36,798 bases of DNA from JAAFHN01 sp031421855 (GCA_031421855.1 JANOPN010000147.1:1-36798), one strand, 5' to 3'; positions 1 through 8,094 are shown, numbered from the stretch's first letter. Notes: generated from the letters alone by a model not told the origin. A program made the numbers and translations.

Positions 1-69
1 ATGGCTTACGCCGTGCTGCGCCACAACGGCGTTGAGGTGGGCAAGAAGGACTACATTGGCACGTATTGA
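1..69 (+). CDS. 3' end of an unidentified gene
   Basis: An open frame runs from the window edge to a TGA at 67-69, ending in the residues KKDYIGTY. It happens to contain an ATG at position 1, but 22 residues is too short to be a convincing gene, so it is most likely the C-terminus of a gene that starts outside the window. It lies 24 bp before scoA on the same strand and may be cotranscribed with it. The tail is too short to assign a family. Confidence 0.5.
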   Translation: MAYAVLRHNGVEVGKKDYIGTY

Positions 70-93
70 AGCCCTGATTCTGGAGACATCAAC

Positions 94-801
94 ATGAACA
101 AGATTTACCCCAATGCCGCCGATGCGCTCAATGGCGTGGTCAAAGACGGGCAGCTCATCGCCGTGGGCGGCTTTGGCCTTTGCGGCATTCCCGAGGCCTT
201 GATTGACGCCTTGCGCGACAGCGGTGTAAAGAACCTCACCGCCATCTCAAACAATGCCGGCGTTGATGACTTTGGCTTAGGCAAATTGCTGCAAACACGC
301 CAAATCACCAAGATGATTTCCAGCTACGTGGGCGAAAACAAAGAATTCGAGCGCCAGTATTTGGCGGGCGAGTTGGCGCTTGAGTTCACACCGCAAGGCA
401 CCTTGGCTGAAAAGTTGCGTGCTGGCGGCGCGGGAATCCCCGCGTTTTTTACCAAAACCGGCGTGGGCACCTTGGTGGCTGAAGGCAAAGAGATTCGCCA
501 GTTTGACGGCGAAGACTATGTGATGGAACTCGCCCTGCTGCCTGAAGTCAGCTTGGTCAAAGCCGATGTAGCCGATAAAAGCGGCAACTTGCGATTCAAT
601 TTAACGGCTCGCAACTTCAATCCCGCAGTCGCAATGGCTGGCAAAGTTTGCATCGTTGAAGTCGAGCGAATCGTTGAAACTGGCGAACTCGCACCCGACG
701 ACATCCATTTGCCTGGCATCTATGTGCACCGCATCGTGCTGAACGCCACGCCTGAGAAGCGCATCGAGAAGCGCACCGTTTCCGCATCAACAGGAGCCTG
801 A
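94..801 (+). CDS. scoA: 3-oxoacid CoA-transferase subunit A
   Basis: Alpha subunit of succinyl-CoA:3-ketoacid CoA-transferase, which moves CoA from succinyl-CoA to acetoacetate in cytosolic ketone-body and PHB-derived acetoacetate use. The 235-residue length fits the bacterial subunit, and the family signature GGFGLCGIP is at residues 25-33. The ATG is preceded by TGGAGA. The gene is followed after 2 bp by scoB, which carries the catalytic glutamate, so the two form an operon. A related acetate/acetoacetate CoA-transferase (AtoD-like) specificity cannot be excluded from sequence alone. Confidence 0.93.
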   Translation: MNKIYPNAADALNGVVKDGQLIAVGGFGLCGIPEALIDALRDSGVKNLTAISNNAGVDDFGLGKLLQTRQITKMISSYVGENKEFERQYLAGELALEFTPQGTLAEKLRAGGAGIPAFFTKTGVGTLVAEGKEIRQFDGEDYVMELALLPEVSLVKADVADKSGNLRFNLTARNFNPAVAMAGKVCIVEVERIVETGELAPDDIHLPGIYVHRIVLNATPEKRIEKRTVSASTGA

Positions 802-803
802 TC

Positions 804-1442
804 ATGCCTTGGACCCAAGACCAAATGGCTGCCCGTGCAGCGCAAGAACTAGAAGACGGGTTTTATGTCAACCTGGGCATCGGCATTCCGACCTTGGTGG
901 CCAACCACGTGCCAGCTGACAAAGAAGTCTGGCTACAAAGCGAAAACGGCATGCTTGGCATTGGCCCCTTTCCGACCGAGGACGCGGTTGACCCTGACCT
1001 CATCAATGCCGGCAAGCAAACCGTCACCACCATCAAAGGCTCGAGCATTTTTGGCAGCCACGACAGTTTTGCCATGATCCGCGGTGGCAAGATCAATTTG
1101 AGCATTTTGGGTGCCATGCAAGTCAACGAAAAAGGCGATCTGGCCAATTGGATGATCCCCGGCAAGATGGTCAAAGGCATGGGCGGTGCGATGGATTTGG
1201 TGGCCGGCGTCAAGCGCGTGATCGTGCTGATGGAGCACGTCGCCAAGAAAAAAGACGGAACCGAAGACCTCAAGATCCTCGCCAACTGCACGCTACCCCT
1301 CACCGGCGTGGGCGTGGTTGACCGCATCATCACCGACCTCGGTGTGTTTGACGTGACCGCCGATGGGCTCAAGATCATCGAGTTGGCCGACGGCGTGAGC
1401 CGCGAACTGGCACAGAGCAAGACCGGGGTGGCGTTGCTGTAG
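804..1442 (+). CDS. scoB: 3-oxoacid CoA-transferase subunit B
   Basis: Beta subunit of the CoA-transferase heterodimer or heterotetramer. The N-terminal NLGIGIPT motif (residues 23-30) and the SENG motif at 46-49 are present. The glutamate of SENG (Glu47) is the family's catalytic residue that forms the enzyme-CoA thioester. Length (212 aa) is normal. The start is set by an AGGAG-type ribosome site overlapping the end of scoA, consistent with translational coupling. No clear terminator follows; the downstream region holds dispersed repeats. Confidence 0.93.
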   Translation: MPWTQDQMAARAAQELEDGFYVNLGIGIPTLVANHVPADKEVWLQSENGMLGIGPFPTEDAVDPDLINAGKQTVTTIKGSSIFGSHDSFAMIRGGKINLSILGAMQVNEKGDLANWMIPGKMVKGMGGAMDLVAGVKRVIVLMEHVAKKKDGTEDLKILANCTLPLTGVGVVDRIITDLGVFDVTADGLKIIELADGVSRELAQSKTGVALL

Positions 1443-1960
1443 CCCGTTTGCGTCGAGTCTCTGCGTTGGCAGGTGCGCGCTAAGCACCTCAAAACGCACG
1501 TCTTGGCGAACTTGATGTCGAAACCGTCTAGTCGGTTGCATGCCTCAGACCCCAACGGCCGTCATCCCAGCGAAGGCTGGGATCCAGTGGCTATTTGCCC
1601 CCTAAAGACGTTGACGCAAGCTGAGCTTGGTCAAAAACAAGCAAGCTAAATGGTGGTTGGTCAGCATGGTCTGGGTTTGGCTCCATGTTTGGTTGCAGCG
1701 GCGCTACGCGACAAAAAATGCGTGAATGCAAGACTTCGACGGCGAACGTGACCCTCACGGCGAACGATTGCGCCAGTGTCGTGCGATGAACTTTTTCGCA
1801 AGGAAAAGTGAAGTCGCAGCGAAAAAAGCTTGGCGTTAAATAACCCGCTCGTTCCTGAATTTTCGCTGCTGGCACCGGCCGCCGGTCGTTTCGTCGCTTA
1901 CCGGTTTGCGTGACGACTCCGATTCAGGAGACTGCGCGCTCTATCACCCGGACACCACTC
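1443..1960. other. intergenic region without a supported gene
   Basis: About 500 bp between scoB and the M48 protease gene. It contains a hairpin-forming dispersed repeat (1561-1606). The short open frames on both strands have no recognisable family motifs. A GTG at 1910 is in frame with the protease gene and is an alternative start for it. Confidence 0.5.
1561..1606 (+). repeat. BIME-like repeat, family C, copy 1
   Basis: Contains TCCCAGC-GAAG-GCTGGGA, a perfect 7-bp stem with a GAAG loop, followed by TCCAGTGGCTATTTGCCCC. The 27 bp from 1566 recur at 3412-3438 with one mismatch. A variant with the outer part inverted is at 36743-36798. The two close copies are direct repeats flanking the M48 gene. 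Confidence 0.75.
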
Positions 1961-3316
1961 ATGCAAGCCCCAGCCTCCGTGCCGCCCGTTTGGCGCCGCA
2001 TCGCCTTCCTCCTTTGCGCCGTGCTGCTCGCCGCGCCGCTGCGAGCAGCAGAGCTGCCGCTGCTCCACTCCCATGCTGGCGATGCCAGCGTGCGCGCCCC
2101 CTTGGTCATCGCAGCGGTCGATGACGCGTGGCGTGCCGCGCTGCCGCGTGACGCGAAGCTGGCCACCCAGGCCTATTTGGACCGCCTGCCCAAGGAGGCG
2201 GTGCAGCGCGCCAACGACTACGACGAGAGCGGCTACTGGCTGCAACTATGGGAGGTGCTGATCGGTCTGGCAATTGCCGGGCTGCTGATACAGGGTCGGC
2301 GCTCGGCACGGCTGCGCGACTGGGCGCAACGCGTCGGTCGCTACGCTTTGCTGCGCGACGCCCTCTATGGCGGCGTATACGGCGCAATCGCCAGCCTGCT
2401 GATGCTACCCTTGAATTTTTACAAAGGCTATTGGCGGGAGCACGGCTATGGCATGTCGACGCAGGATCAGTCCGAATGGTGGACGGAATGGGTCGTTGGC
2501 GTTGGCATCGAGGTCGTGGGCACGATGTTCGCAGTGGCGTTGATCTACGCTGTGTTCCGCCGCGCTGGCGAGCGCTGGTGGCTGTGGGGCGCCGCTGCCT
2601 GCTCGGCCCTGCTCGCGCTGATGCTGCTCGTCAGCCCCGTGCTGATCGACCCGCTGTTCAACACCTACAAGCCGCTAGAACCAGGCCCCGTGCGCAGCGC
2701 GGTGTTGACGATGGCGCATGCCACCGGCGTGCCCGCCGACGAGGTGTATGCCTTTGATGCCTCGCGCCAGACCAAGCGCGTCAGTGCCAACGTCAGCGGC
2801 CTAGGCAGCACGGCGGCGATCCGCCTCAACGACAATCTCTTGAACCACACCTCGCTGGCCGAGATTCGCGCCGTGATGGCCCATGAGCTCGGCCACTACG
2901 TGCTCAACCATGCGCCCAAGATGCTGATGCAGTTCGGCCTGCTGATCCTCTTTGCGCTGTTGTTTTGCCAGTGGGCGATGCGCCGCCTGTTCGCGCGCTG
3001 GGGCGGCGTTTGGGGTACGCAGTCTGTGGCCGACGTGGCCAGCCTGCCGTTGCTCGCCGCGGTTTTCTCGGTCTTCATGCTGGCGGCCACGCCGGTATTC
3101 AACACCATCATCCGCACGCAAGAGATCGAGGCCGACCGCTTCGGCCTGAGCCTGGCCCGCGACCCGCATGGCTTTGCCGAGGTGATGCTGAAGCTCTCTG
3201 ATTACCGCAAGCCCGATCCAGGCGGCGTCGAAGAGTTCGTGTTCTTCCACCACCCAAGCGCGCGCCACCGCATACACGACGCGATGCGCTGGCGGGAGGC
3301 AATGGGCACGCCCTGA
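1961..3316 (+). CDS. M48 family membrane metallopeptidase (Ste24/CAAX protease-like)
   Basis: Zinc-dependent endopeptidase of the inner membrane, related to Ste24/CAAX prenyl protease 1. From the ATG at 1961 the protein has 451 residues: an N-terminal hydrophobic segment (about 12-30), several membrane spans, the zinc motif HELGH at about 308-312, and the downstream third ligand in EIEADR (Glu about 390). The DPLFNTYKPL segment before the catalytic domain is typical of this family. A GTG at 1910 could add 17 residues; neither start has a strong ribosome site. Leucine codons are mostly CTG/CTC, unlike the TTG-rich neighbours, and near-identical 27-bp direct repeats lie on both sides, which suggests acquisition as a unit. 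The substrate is unknown. Confidence 0.88.
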   Translation: MQAPASVPPVWRRIAFLLCAVLLAAPLRAAELPLLHSHAGDASVRAPLVIAAVDDAWRAALPRDAKLATQAYLDRLPKEAVQRANDYDESGYWLQLWEVLIGLAIAGLLIQGRRSARLRDWAQRVGRYALLRDALYGGVYGAIASLLMLPLNFYKGYWREHGYGMSTQDQSEWWTEWVVGVGIEVVGTMFAVALIYAVFRRAGERWWLWGAAACSALLALMLLVSPVLIDPLFNTYKPLEPGPVRSAVLTMAHATGVPADEVYAFDASRQTKRVSANVSGLGSTAAIRLNDNLLNHTSLAEIRAVMAHELGHYVLNHAPKMLMQFGLLILFALLFCQWAMRRLFARWGGVWGTQSVADVASLPLLAAVFSVFMLAATPVFNTIIRTQEIEADRFGLSLARDPHGFAEVMLKLSDYRKPDPGGVEEFVFFHHPSARHRIHDAMRWREAMGTP

Positions 3317-3411
3317 ACTGCGCAGCTGGGTCTCCGGTCTCGCTAAGCCCGAAACATGAAAAAGGGGTCGGATACCTAAAATCTGAAGGGTATCAGCTAC
3401 GCAAGAAGGCG

Positions 3412-3493
3412 CCCAGCGAAGGCTGGGATGCAGTGGCTGCCTGCTCGCGAACCGACCACGACTGGACTCCATCTTTCGCAGTAACGCCAGCCG
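3412..3493 (+). repeat. BIME-like repeat, family C, copy 2 with an inverted partner
   Basis: 3412-3438 repeats 1566-1592 with one mismatch (CCCAGCGAAGGCTGGGAT core). About 30 bp later, CTGGACTCCATCTTTCGCAG (3472-3491) is an inverted relative of the sequence at 36743-36770, giving a two-arm arrangement. Just upstream, AAAAAGGGGTCGGATACC (from 3360) is a string often seen beside REP/RAYT-type repeats, but no transposase gene is present. Confidence 0.6.
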
Positions 3494-3517
3494 GGGTCTC
3501 TGGTGTTACTACGTGAG

Positions 3518-3737
3518 CACCGTAAAACCATAGCAACAAGCTCAATGAATTCGGAGACCAAGTGCCGATTTGGCACTGGAAACAATGTGGAACGACCAAA
3601 ACAGGCATCTGCGCATGCTCAGCGACCGCGAAGCACCTCACGTCGAGCCATCTACGGGATCCAAACAAAGGGAATTTGATGTCAAAACTACCGCCGGTCT
3701 GCGGATTCATTCACTTCTGCGCTACTGATTCGGGAGT
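3518..3737 (+). repeat. 220-bp paired form of dispersed element A, copy 1
   Basis: The left arm (about 3518-3580) is a plus-oriented copy of the dispersed element (GCAACAAGCTCAATGAATTC core). The right end (about 3670-3737), read on the minus strand, begins ACTCCCGAATCAGTAGC and is a diverged inverted copy. From 3529 the 209 bp align without net length change to 6738-6946, at roughly 80 % identity by eye. A hairpin AGTGCC-GATTT-GGCACT lies at 3561-3577. The unit ends 51 bp before the CoA-transferase start. Confidence 0.75.
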
Positions 3738-3788
3738 GATCAGATATGATGTTGGATGGTCTGACCCTGTTTTTGTGAGGATGCAAAC

Positions 3789-5339
3789 ATGACGGATGGC
3801 TCAAAAACCGTGGTTCCTGCAACGCAAGCAGTGGCAAGTGTGTGGGCGGCGCAGGGTCTGCCGATGTCAGCCCTTGATCGGCTTGACCTTGGCGGCTTCG
3901 AGCCTGTTTTGGCGTCGTCGTTCGCGGTTGGCACGGCGGCGCAGGCGAGCATGGCCTTGGCGGCGCTGGCTGCGTCTGAATGGGGGCGCTTGCACGGCGG
4001 GGTCGCGAGCCGGGTGAGCCTTGACATGCGACATGCGGCGCTGGAGTGTTGTACGCATTTTGCTGTCAATGGTGTCGTGCCTGAGTTGTGGGATGCGTTT
4101 TCGGGGCTGTATCGCTGTGCTGACGGTTTTGTGCGCGTTCATGCCAATTTTGCTCACCACCGCGAGATCGCTTTGGGTGTTTTGGGGCTATCGGTTGATG
4201 CGGCAAGCAAGGCCGATGTGCAGGCTGCTTTGGCGAGTTGGCCAGCGCAGCGCTATGAGGACGCTGTGACGCTTGCCGGTGGGGTCGTTGCCGCTTTTCG
4301 AAGCCGCGAGCAGTGGTTGGCGCACCCGCAACACGCTGTGGTGGCCGCGTCGCCGCTGATTGAGGCGCTATCGATTACTCCTGAATCAGTAGCATTAAGC
4401 CCAATGGATACGGTGACCAAGGGCCGATTTCAACCAAAATTTGATGTCACCAAGCCCTTGAAGGGCCTGCGGGTGCTCGAATTGACCCGCATCTTGGCCG
4501 GGCCGATTTGTGGCCGAACCTTGGCCGCTTACGGTGCGGATGTCTTGCTCGTCAACAGCCCCAATCTACCCAACATCGATGCCATTGCCGACACGTCGCG
4601 TGGCAAACGAAGCGCGCACCTTGACCTTCGCACCTCACATGGCCGCGCCACATTGGCAGACTTAATCGCGCAAGCCGACGTGTTTGTGCAGGGCTATCGG
4701 CCCGGCGGTTTGGCTGACTTGGGGTTTGGTGCAGGCGATCTCGCGCGGATCAACCCGCGAATCGTTGCCGTGAGTTTGAGTGCCTACGGTTTTGACGGGC
4801 CCTGGCGGGACAAACGTGGTTTTGATTCACTCGTGCAAACTGCGACCGGCTTCAACGCCGACGAGCAGCTCGAAGCCGGTGCCGAGTTGCCACGCCCCAT
4901 GCCCATGCAAATCTTGGATTGCGCCACCGGCTATTTGATGGCTTTTGCAGCGGTTGCCGCATGCATGGCTCGTGACTCGGATGCCACGCCAGTGGCGCGG
5001 CACATGCAACTCAGTTTGGCGCGAACCGCTGAGTGGGTTCGCAGCTTGGGTCGTGTCGCGGGCGGGTTTGACGCGCCCCAAGCGGCATTTGATGGCCTCC
5101 TCACCACGTCCCCAAGTGGATTTGGTGAACTAACCGCCATGCGCCACGCGGTCAGCTTTGACGGCGTGGAAGCTGGCTGGGATTTGCCGTCGATGCCGCC
5201 GGGCAGCCATGAGGCGGTTTGGGCTCAGCCTGCTGGCCTGTCTCGATCTCGAGGTCTTGATGGAAATTGGTCTGACGAAAAGCCGGCCAAGTGTTCAGCC
5301 GTATCCGGCTCAGAACTCACACCACGGGTTGGGCCATGA
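3789..5339 (+). CDS. family III (CaiB/BaiF-type) CoA-transferase, domain-permuted
   Basis: Cytosolic protein of the family III CoA-transferases, which move CoA between organic acids. The 516 residues look like two parts of the family fold in reversed order. Residues about 50-200 resemble the usual C-terminal part (HGGVASRVSLDMRHAA, LYRCADGFVRVH). Residues about 217-420 resemble the usual N-terminal part (LKGLRVLELTRILAGP, RGKRSAHLDL, FDGPWRDKRGFD). The linker between them carries dispersed element A (4377-4440), read in frame as ESVALSPMDTVTKGRF. A helix that often holds the catalytic Asp reads HMQLSLARTAEWV here, so the nucleophile may instead be the Asp in VSLDMRHAA, or activity may be lost. 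After the usual family end (PSMPPGSHEAVW) there is a tail of about 38 residues of unrelated sequence. The substrate is unknown. Confidence 0.83.
   Translation: MTDGSKTVVPATQAVASVWAAQGLPMSALDRLDLGGFEPVLASSFAVGTAAQASMALAALAASEWGRLHGGVASRVSLDMRHAALECCTHFAVNGVVPELWDAFSGLYRCADGFVRVHANFAHHREIALGVLGLSVDAASKADVQAALASWPAQRYEDAVTLAGGVVAAFRSREQWLAHPQHAVVAASPLIEALSITPESVALSPMDTVTKGRFQPKFDVTKPLKGLRVLELTRILAGPICGRTLAAYGADVLLVNSPNLPNIDAIADTSRGKRSAHLDLRTSHGRATLADLIAQADVFVQGYRPGGLADLGFGAGDLARINPRIVAVSLSAYGFDGPWRDKRGFDSLVQTATGFNADEQLEAGAELPRPMPMQILDCATGYLMAFAAVAACMARDSDATPVARHMQLSLARTAEWVRSLGRVAGGFDAPQAAFDGLLTTSPSGFGELTAMRHAVSFDGVEAGWDLPSMPPGSHEAVWAQPAGLSRSRGLDGNWSDEKPAKCSAVSGSELTPRVGP
4377..4440 (+). repeat. 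dispersed element A inside the CoA-transferase gene
   Basis: ACTCCTGAATCAGTAGCA at 4377-4394 is followed by the core CCCAATGGATACGGTGACCA. Element and gene are in the same orientation, and the element's single open forward frame is used. It encodes most of the linker between the two CoA-transferase domains. Confidence 0.8.
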
Positions 5340-5397
5340 CCTATCTCCGATTGCTTTTGCACAACCCCTCACTTGGCTTTGTACCCACTAAGCACAG

Positions 5398-6669
5398 ATG
5401 AAACTCACTCATTTCCCCTTATCCCTCCTTGAGTCCTTTGGTATCAAGAGCCGCATTGCAGCAACCGTGCTTGGTACCTTGGTAGTTGTTGGATGGCTGT
5501 TGTTACGCCCACCGACCCAGTCGTGGGTGGACATGGCGCGAAGCCATACGGGTCAGGAGATCAAAGTGAATCGTGTTGTCGAGTATCACTTTGGGCAAGG
5601 CGAGTTGAGCCAGCTCTTGACTCGATATCCATCCCAGTACTCACTCAAATTTACGAATCCTGCCAACGGCAAACAGATCGCGTGGGACGGTGAGCGATAT
5701 GTGCATCCTGTCCTGCTTGATGTGGTCGATGGAACGCCATGGCTAGTCATCAATTCAAGTCAGCTCAATTCGAATTCAAAGAACTACGGATGTCCGGAGA
5801 TTGCGTACGTCTTCTTGAGCTACCAACAGGGCCGATGGATGCCGGTTGCCCCTAGCAGTGCGCCATCTGAATTGCGTGATGCCAACCTTTCTTACGACTA
5901 CGGCCCGCATATGGTTCTGAAAAGCAGGACGATCACTGCTGAAACCATTGCGTCTAACTTGCGTTCTAAGGAAGTTTCAACAAGCGGTCACTTCAACGTA
6001 AAGATACCCAGGTCGTTAGAGCAATGGCAATACGAGTACAAAACCGCATACATGACCCGGCGTGCCCCCAACGATTGCCGCCCGCTACTGCCGCAACCCG
6101 TGAATTACATTGCAGAGCGGCCTTCAACCCAAGTCGAACTTGAAACGCTATCCAGTGCAGCCGTCGAGCCCGAACTGCACATGCGGGAAAGCCCAAATTC
6201 ATCTGAATCACTATGGGGCAATTATTCTTGGGATAAAAACCGTGCGGTGGCTTGCCAAGACAGAGTGACGGCCGCAGACGAACAAGACCAACGGCTGAGG
6301 ACTTGGCGGCGGTTCAGCCAAGATGCGACCAGAACCAAAATCTTTCCCAATGGCTACACGTGGTTCTGCGATCCAGAGGTCGTTTGGATATTTGGGTACA
6401 GAACGGTCGAACCAGGACGCGTCGTGGTAACCAAGGCCACCAATGTGGGGGATATTCTTTACAAAGTGAGCTTTGCGACGCCGCCTGTCGTCTTGGGCGC
6501 CGATGGCGCGATTCGATACTCGACTTTTCGCGCAAAAGATGGATTTGTCGAATTCGAGTGGGTAGGCTTTGATTCCGGTGGTTATGACTGGAGAGTGAAG
6601 CACTTAGCGAAGTTTCGCTTCAGGGAGCCTGATGTCCTTCTGGCCACGTCGTCGGTAACGAAGAAGTAG
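5398..6669 (+). CDS. hypothetical membrane-anchored protein
   Basis: 423 residues, not assigned to a family. One hydrophobic segment near the N-terminus (about 21-37, ATVLGTLVVVGWLLL) is followed by a long polar region, so the protein is probably anchored in the inner membrane and exposed to the periplasm. The rest has many aromatic residues, a few cysteines (CPEI, NDCRPL, AVACQD, WFCDPE) and a repeated WxF/WVGF style suggesting a beta-rich fold. Base composition is more AT-rich than in the neighbours. With the CoA-transferase gene it lies between two 220-bp direct repeats. It starts 58 bp after the CoA-transferase gene. No function is inferred. Confidence 0.7.
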   Translation: MKLTHFPLSLLESFGIKSRIAATVLGTLVVVGWLLLRPPTQSWVDMARSHTGQEIKVNRVVEYHFGQGELSQLLTRYPSQYSLKFTNPANGKQIAWDGERYVHPVLLDVVDGTPWLVINSSQLNSNSKNYGCPEIAYVFLSYQQGRWMPVAPSSAPSELRDANLSYDYGPHMVLKSRTITAETIASNLRSKEVSTSGHFNVKIPRSLEQWQYEYKTAYMTRRAPNDCRPLLPQPVNYIAERPSTQVELETLSSAAVEPELHMRESPNSSESLWGNYSWDKNRAVACQDRVTAADEQDQRLRTWRRFSQDATRTKIFPNGYTWFCDPEVVWIFGYRTVEPGRVVVTKATNVGDILYKVSFATPPVVLGADGAIRYSTFRAKDGFVEFEWVGFDSGGYDWRVKHLAKFRFREPDVLLATSSVTKK

Positions 6670-6726
6670 TCCATTTGGGTGGGGTCTTGCATTCCGACAT
6701 TTTTAACTGAATTGACTTCTGACTTC

Positions 6727-6946
6727 ACTCCAATAGTCATAGCAACGAGCCCAATGAATCCAGCAACCAAGTGCTGATTTAGCACTGGAAACAGTGTGGA
6801 ACGACCAAAGTAGGTATCTGCACATACGCTCTTAACGCGCAGCACCTCACGTCGAGCCATCAGTAGCACTCCAACCAAGGAAATTTGATGCCAAAACTAC
6901 CGATGGTCGGCGGATTCATTCACTTCTGCGCTAATGATTCGGGAGT
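6727..6946 (+). repeat. 220-bp paired form of dispersed element A, copy 2
   Basis: Begins ACTCC (6727) and ends GGAGT (6946). The left arm has the core GCAACGAGCCCAATGAATCC. The right arm read on the minus strand begins ACTCCCGAATCATTAGC and is an inverted relative. It is the same length and overall sequence as 3518-3737. The hairpin AGTGCT-GATTT-AGCACT (6770-6786) differs from copy 1 by a paired C-to-T and G-to-A change that keeps the stem. Confidence 0.78.
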
Positions 6947-6959
6947 CTCCAAATGCGAT

Positions 6960-7061
6960 GGAACCTACGCAAAACCGCCCCAGCCGCGTTGCAGTTCCTA
7001 GCCGTGCTGTTCGCACCGTCTTCGTCGCTGCGCCTTGTTGGGACAATTTTGCGTAAGTCCT
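6960..7061 (+). repeat. 102-bp MITE-like element B, copy 1
   Basis: Left end GGAACCTACGCAAAACCGCCC; the right end read in reverse is AGGACTTACGCAAAATTGTC. The interior matches 17358-17459 at the same length (102 bp). It is too short to encode a protein. It lies 13 bp after the 220-bp repeat copy 2. Confidence 0.75.
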
Positions 7062-7114
7062 TTTTGGCTGTACTCACGCATCGGTGGCTTAAGCGTCCAC
7101 ATCGTTCGCATGCG

Positions 7115-8050
7115 CTACGCGAGCGCTTTGGCGCTTAGATAAGTCCACACCAAAGTCGCCGCTGCCAACGACGTGATTTCGGCATGGTCATAGGCGGGAA
7201 GCACCTCACAGCAATCCATGGCTATGGTGTCGAGCGTGCTCAAATCTTCCATCAAAGTCAGCGCTTGGGACGATGTGAGGCCACCCGGCTCAGGCGTGCC
7301 GGTGCCGGGGGCGAAGGCAGGATCGAGGCAGTCGATGTCAAAGCTGATGTAGCACGGCGAGTTGCCGATGCGCTCGCGGATGGCTTTGAGTGTCGGCATA
7401 AGTCCTGCACCGTCAAGCCCACGAAGCGCGCGCCCAGTGAAAATCAAACCGCCGTGGTCTTGCACGTACTCGCGTGATGCCCGCTCGCCGCTGGATCGAA
7501 TGCCGATTTGAATGGTTTTGGTGGGGTCAACCAAGCCTTCTTCGATGACCTCGCGGGTCCAAGTGCCGTGGCCGCCGGGCTCGCCAAAATGGTCGCCCCA
7601 GGTGTCGCAGTGCGCATCAAAATGGATCAAGGCCAAACGGCCATGCTGCGCGTGTGCGGCGCGGATCAAAGGGAGCGTCACCGAATGGTCGCCGCCTAAA
7701 AACACGCAGTGGTGCGCGGCCATCAGTGGTTTGGCGTGCGCTTGGATCGCTGCGCGTGCGGCGTCCAAGCCCGAGGCGTTGGGCAGCCGCATGTCGCCCG
7801 CATCACCCATGACGTCCAGCGGAGACACATCAAAGAGCGGGTGAATGCCGTCGACAAACATCAGCGACGCGCGGCGAATTTCTTGCGGGCCAAACCGCGC
7901 ACCGGGTCGGTTGGTGACGCACCCGTCCCAAGGAACGCCAACCACAGCAAATGTTGACGCGCCAGTCAGCGGCGCACAGGCCATGAAGCGGTTGCTGTTG
8001 TTGGCGTAGGCGAACTCGCCAGTTTTGAATGTGGGTGTGGGTGTGGGCAT
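7115..8050 (-). CDS. speB: agmatinase / arginase-family ureohydrolase
   Basis: Binuclear manganese hydrolase of the ureohydrolase family, releasing urea from agmatine or a related guanidino substrate (polyamine synthesis or guanidine nitrogen use). The metal motifs are all present in order: GGDHSVT, HFDAHCDTW and SFDIDCLDPAFAPGTGTPEPGG. From the ATG at 8050 the protein has 311 residues, normal for the family. An upstream ATG at 8125 would add 25 residues encoded by repeat-like DNA and is less likely. The gene stands alone. Agmatinase is favoured by the GTGTPEPGG type of signature, but guanidinopropionase or guanidinobutyrase cannot be excluded. Confidence 0.88.
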   Translation of the reverse strand: MPTPTPTFKTGEFAYANNSNRFMACAPLTGASTFAVVGVPWDGCVTNRPGARFGPQEIRRASLMFVDGIHPLFDVSPLDVMGDAGDMRLPNASGLDAARAAIQAHAKPLMAAHHCVFLGGDHSVTLPLIRAAHAQHGRLALIHFDAHCDTWGDHFGEPGGHGTWTREVIEEGLVDPTKTIQIGIRSSGERASREYVQDHGGLIFTGRALRGLDGAGLMPTLKAIRERIGNSPCYISFDIDCLDPAFAPGTGTPEPGGLTSSQALTLMEDLSTLDTIAMDCCEVLPAYDHAEITSLAAATLVWTYLSAKALA

Positions 8051-8071
8051 GGCGGTATTTTCAACTGAGAC

Positions 8072-8094
8072 AGGACTTGCGCAAAACCGCCCCA
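8072..8094 (+). repeat. solo left end of MITE-like element B
   Basis: AGGACTTGCGCAAAACCGCC followed by CCA matches the left terminus of the 102-bp elements at 6960 and 17358, but the rest of the element is missing. It lies 22 bp upstream of the speB start, so it may belong to the speB leader. Confidence 0.6.

Noticed and set aside
863..1555. Long minus-strand frame across scoB
   Set aside because: A shadow of scoB, whose catalytic motif is clear in the plus frame.
1591..1875. Minus-strand open frame of 94 codons
   Set aside because: No family motif, and it overlaps the repeat-bearing gap; no evidence of coding.
3529..3788. Coding interpretation of the 220-bp repeat (76-codon frame)
   Set aside because: The matching copy at 6727-6946 does not keep the frame, so the shared sequence is not protein-coding.
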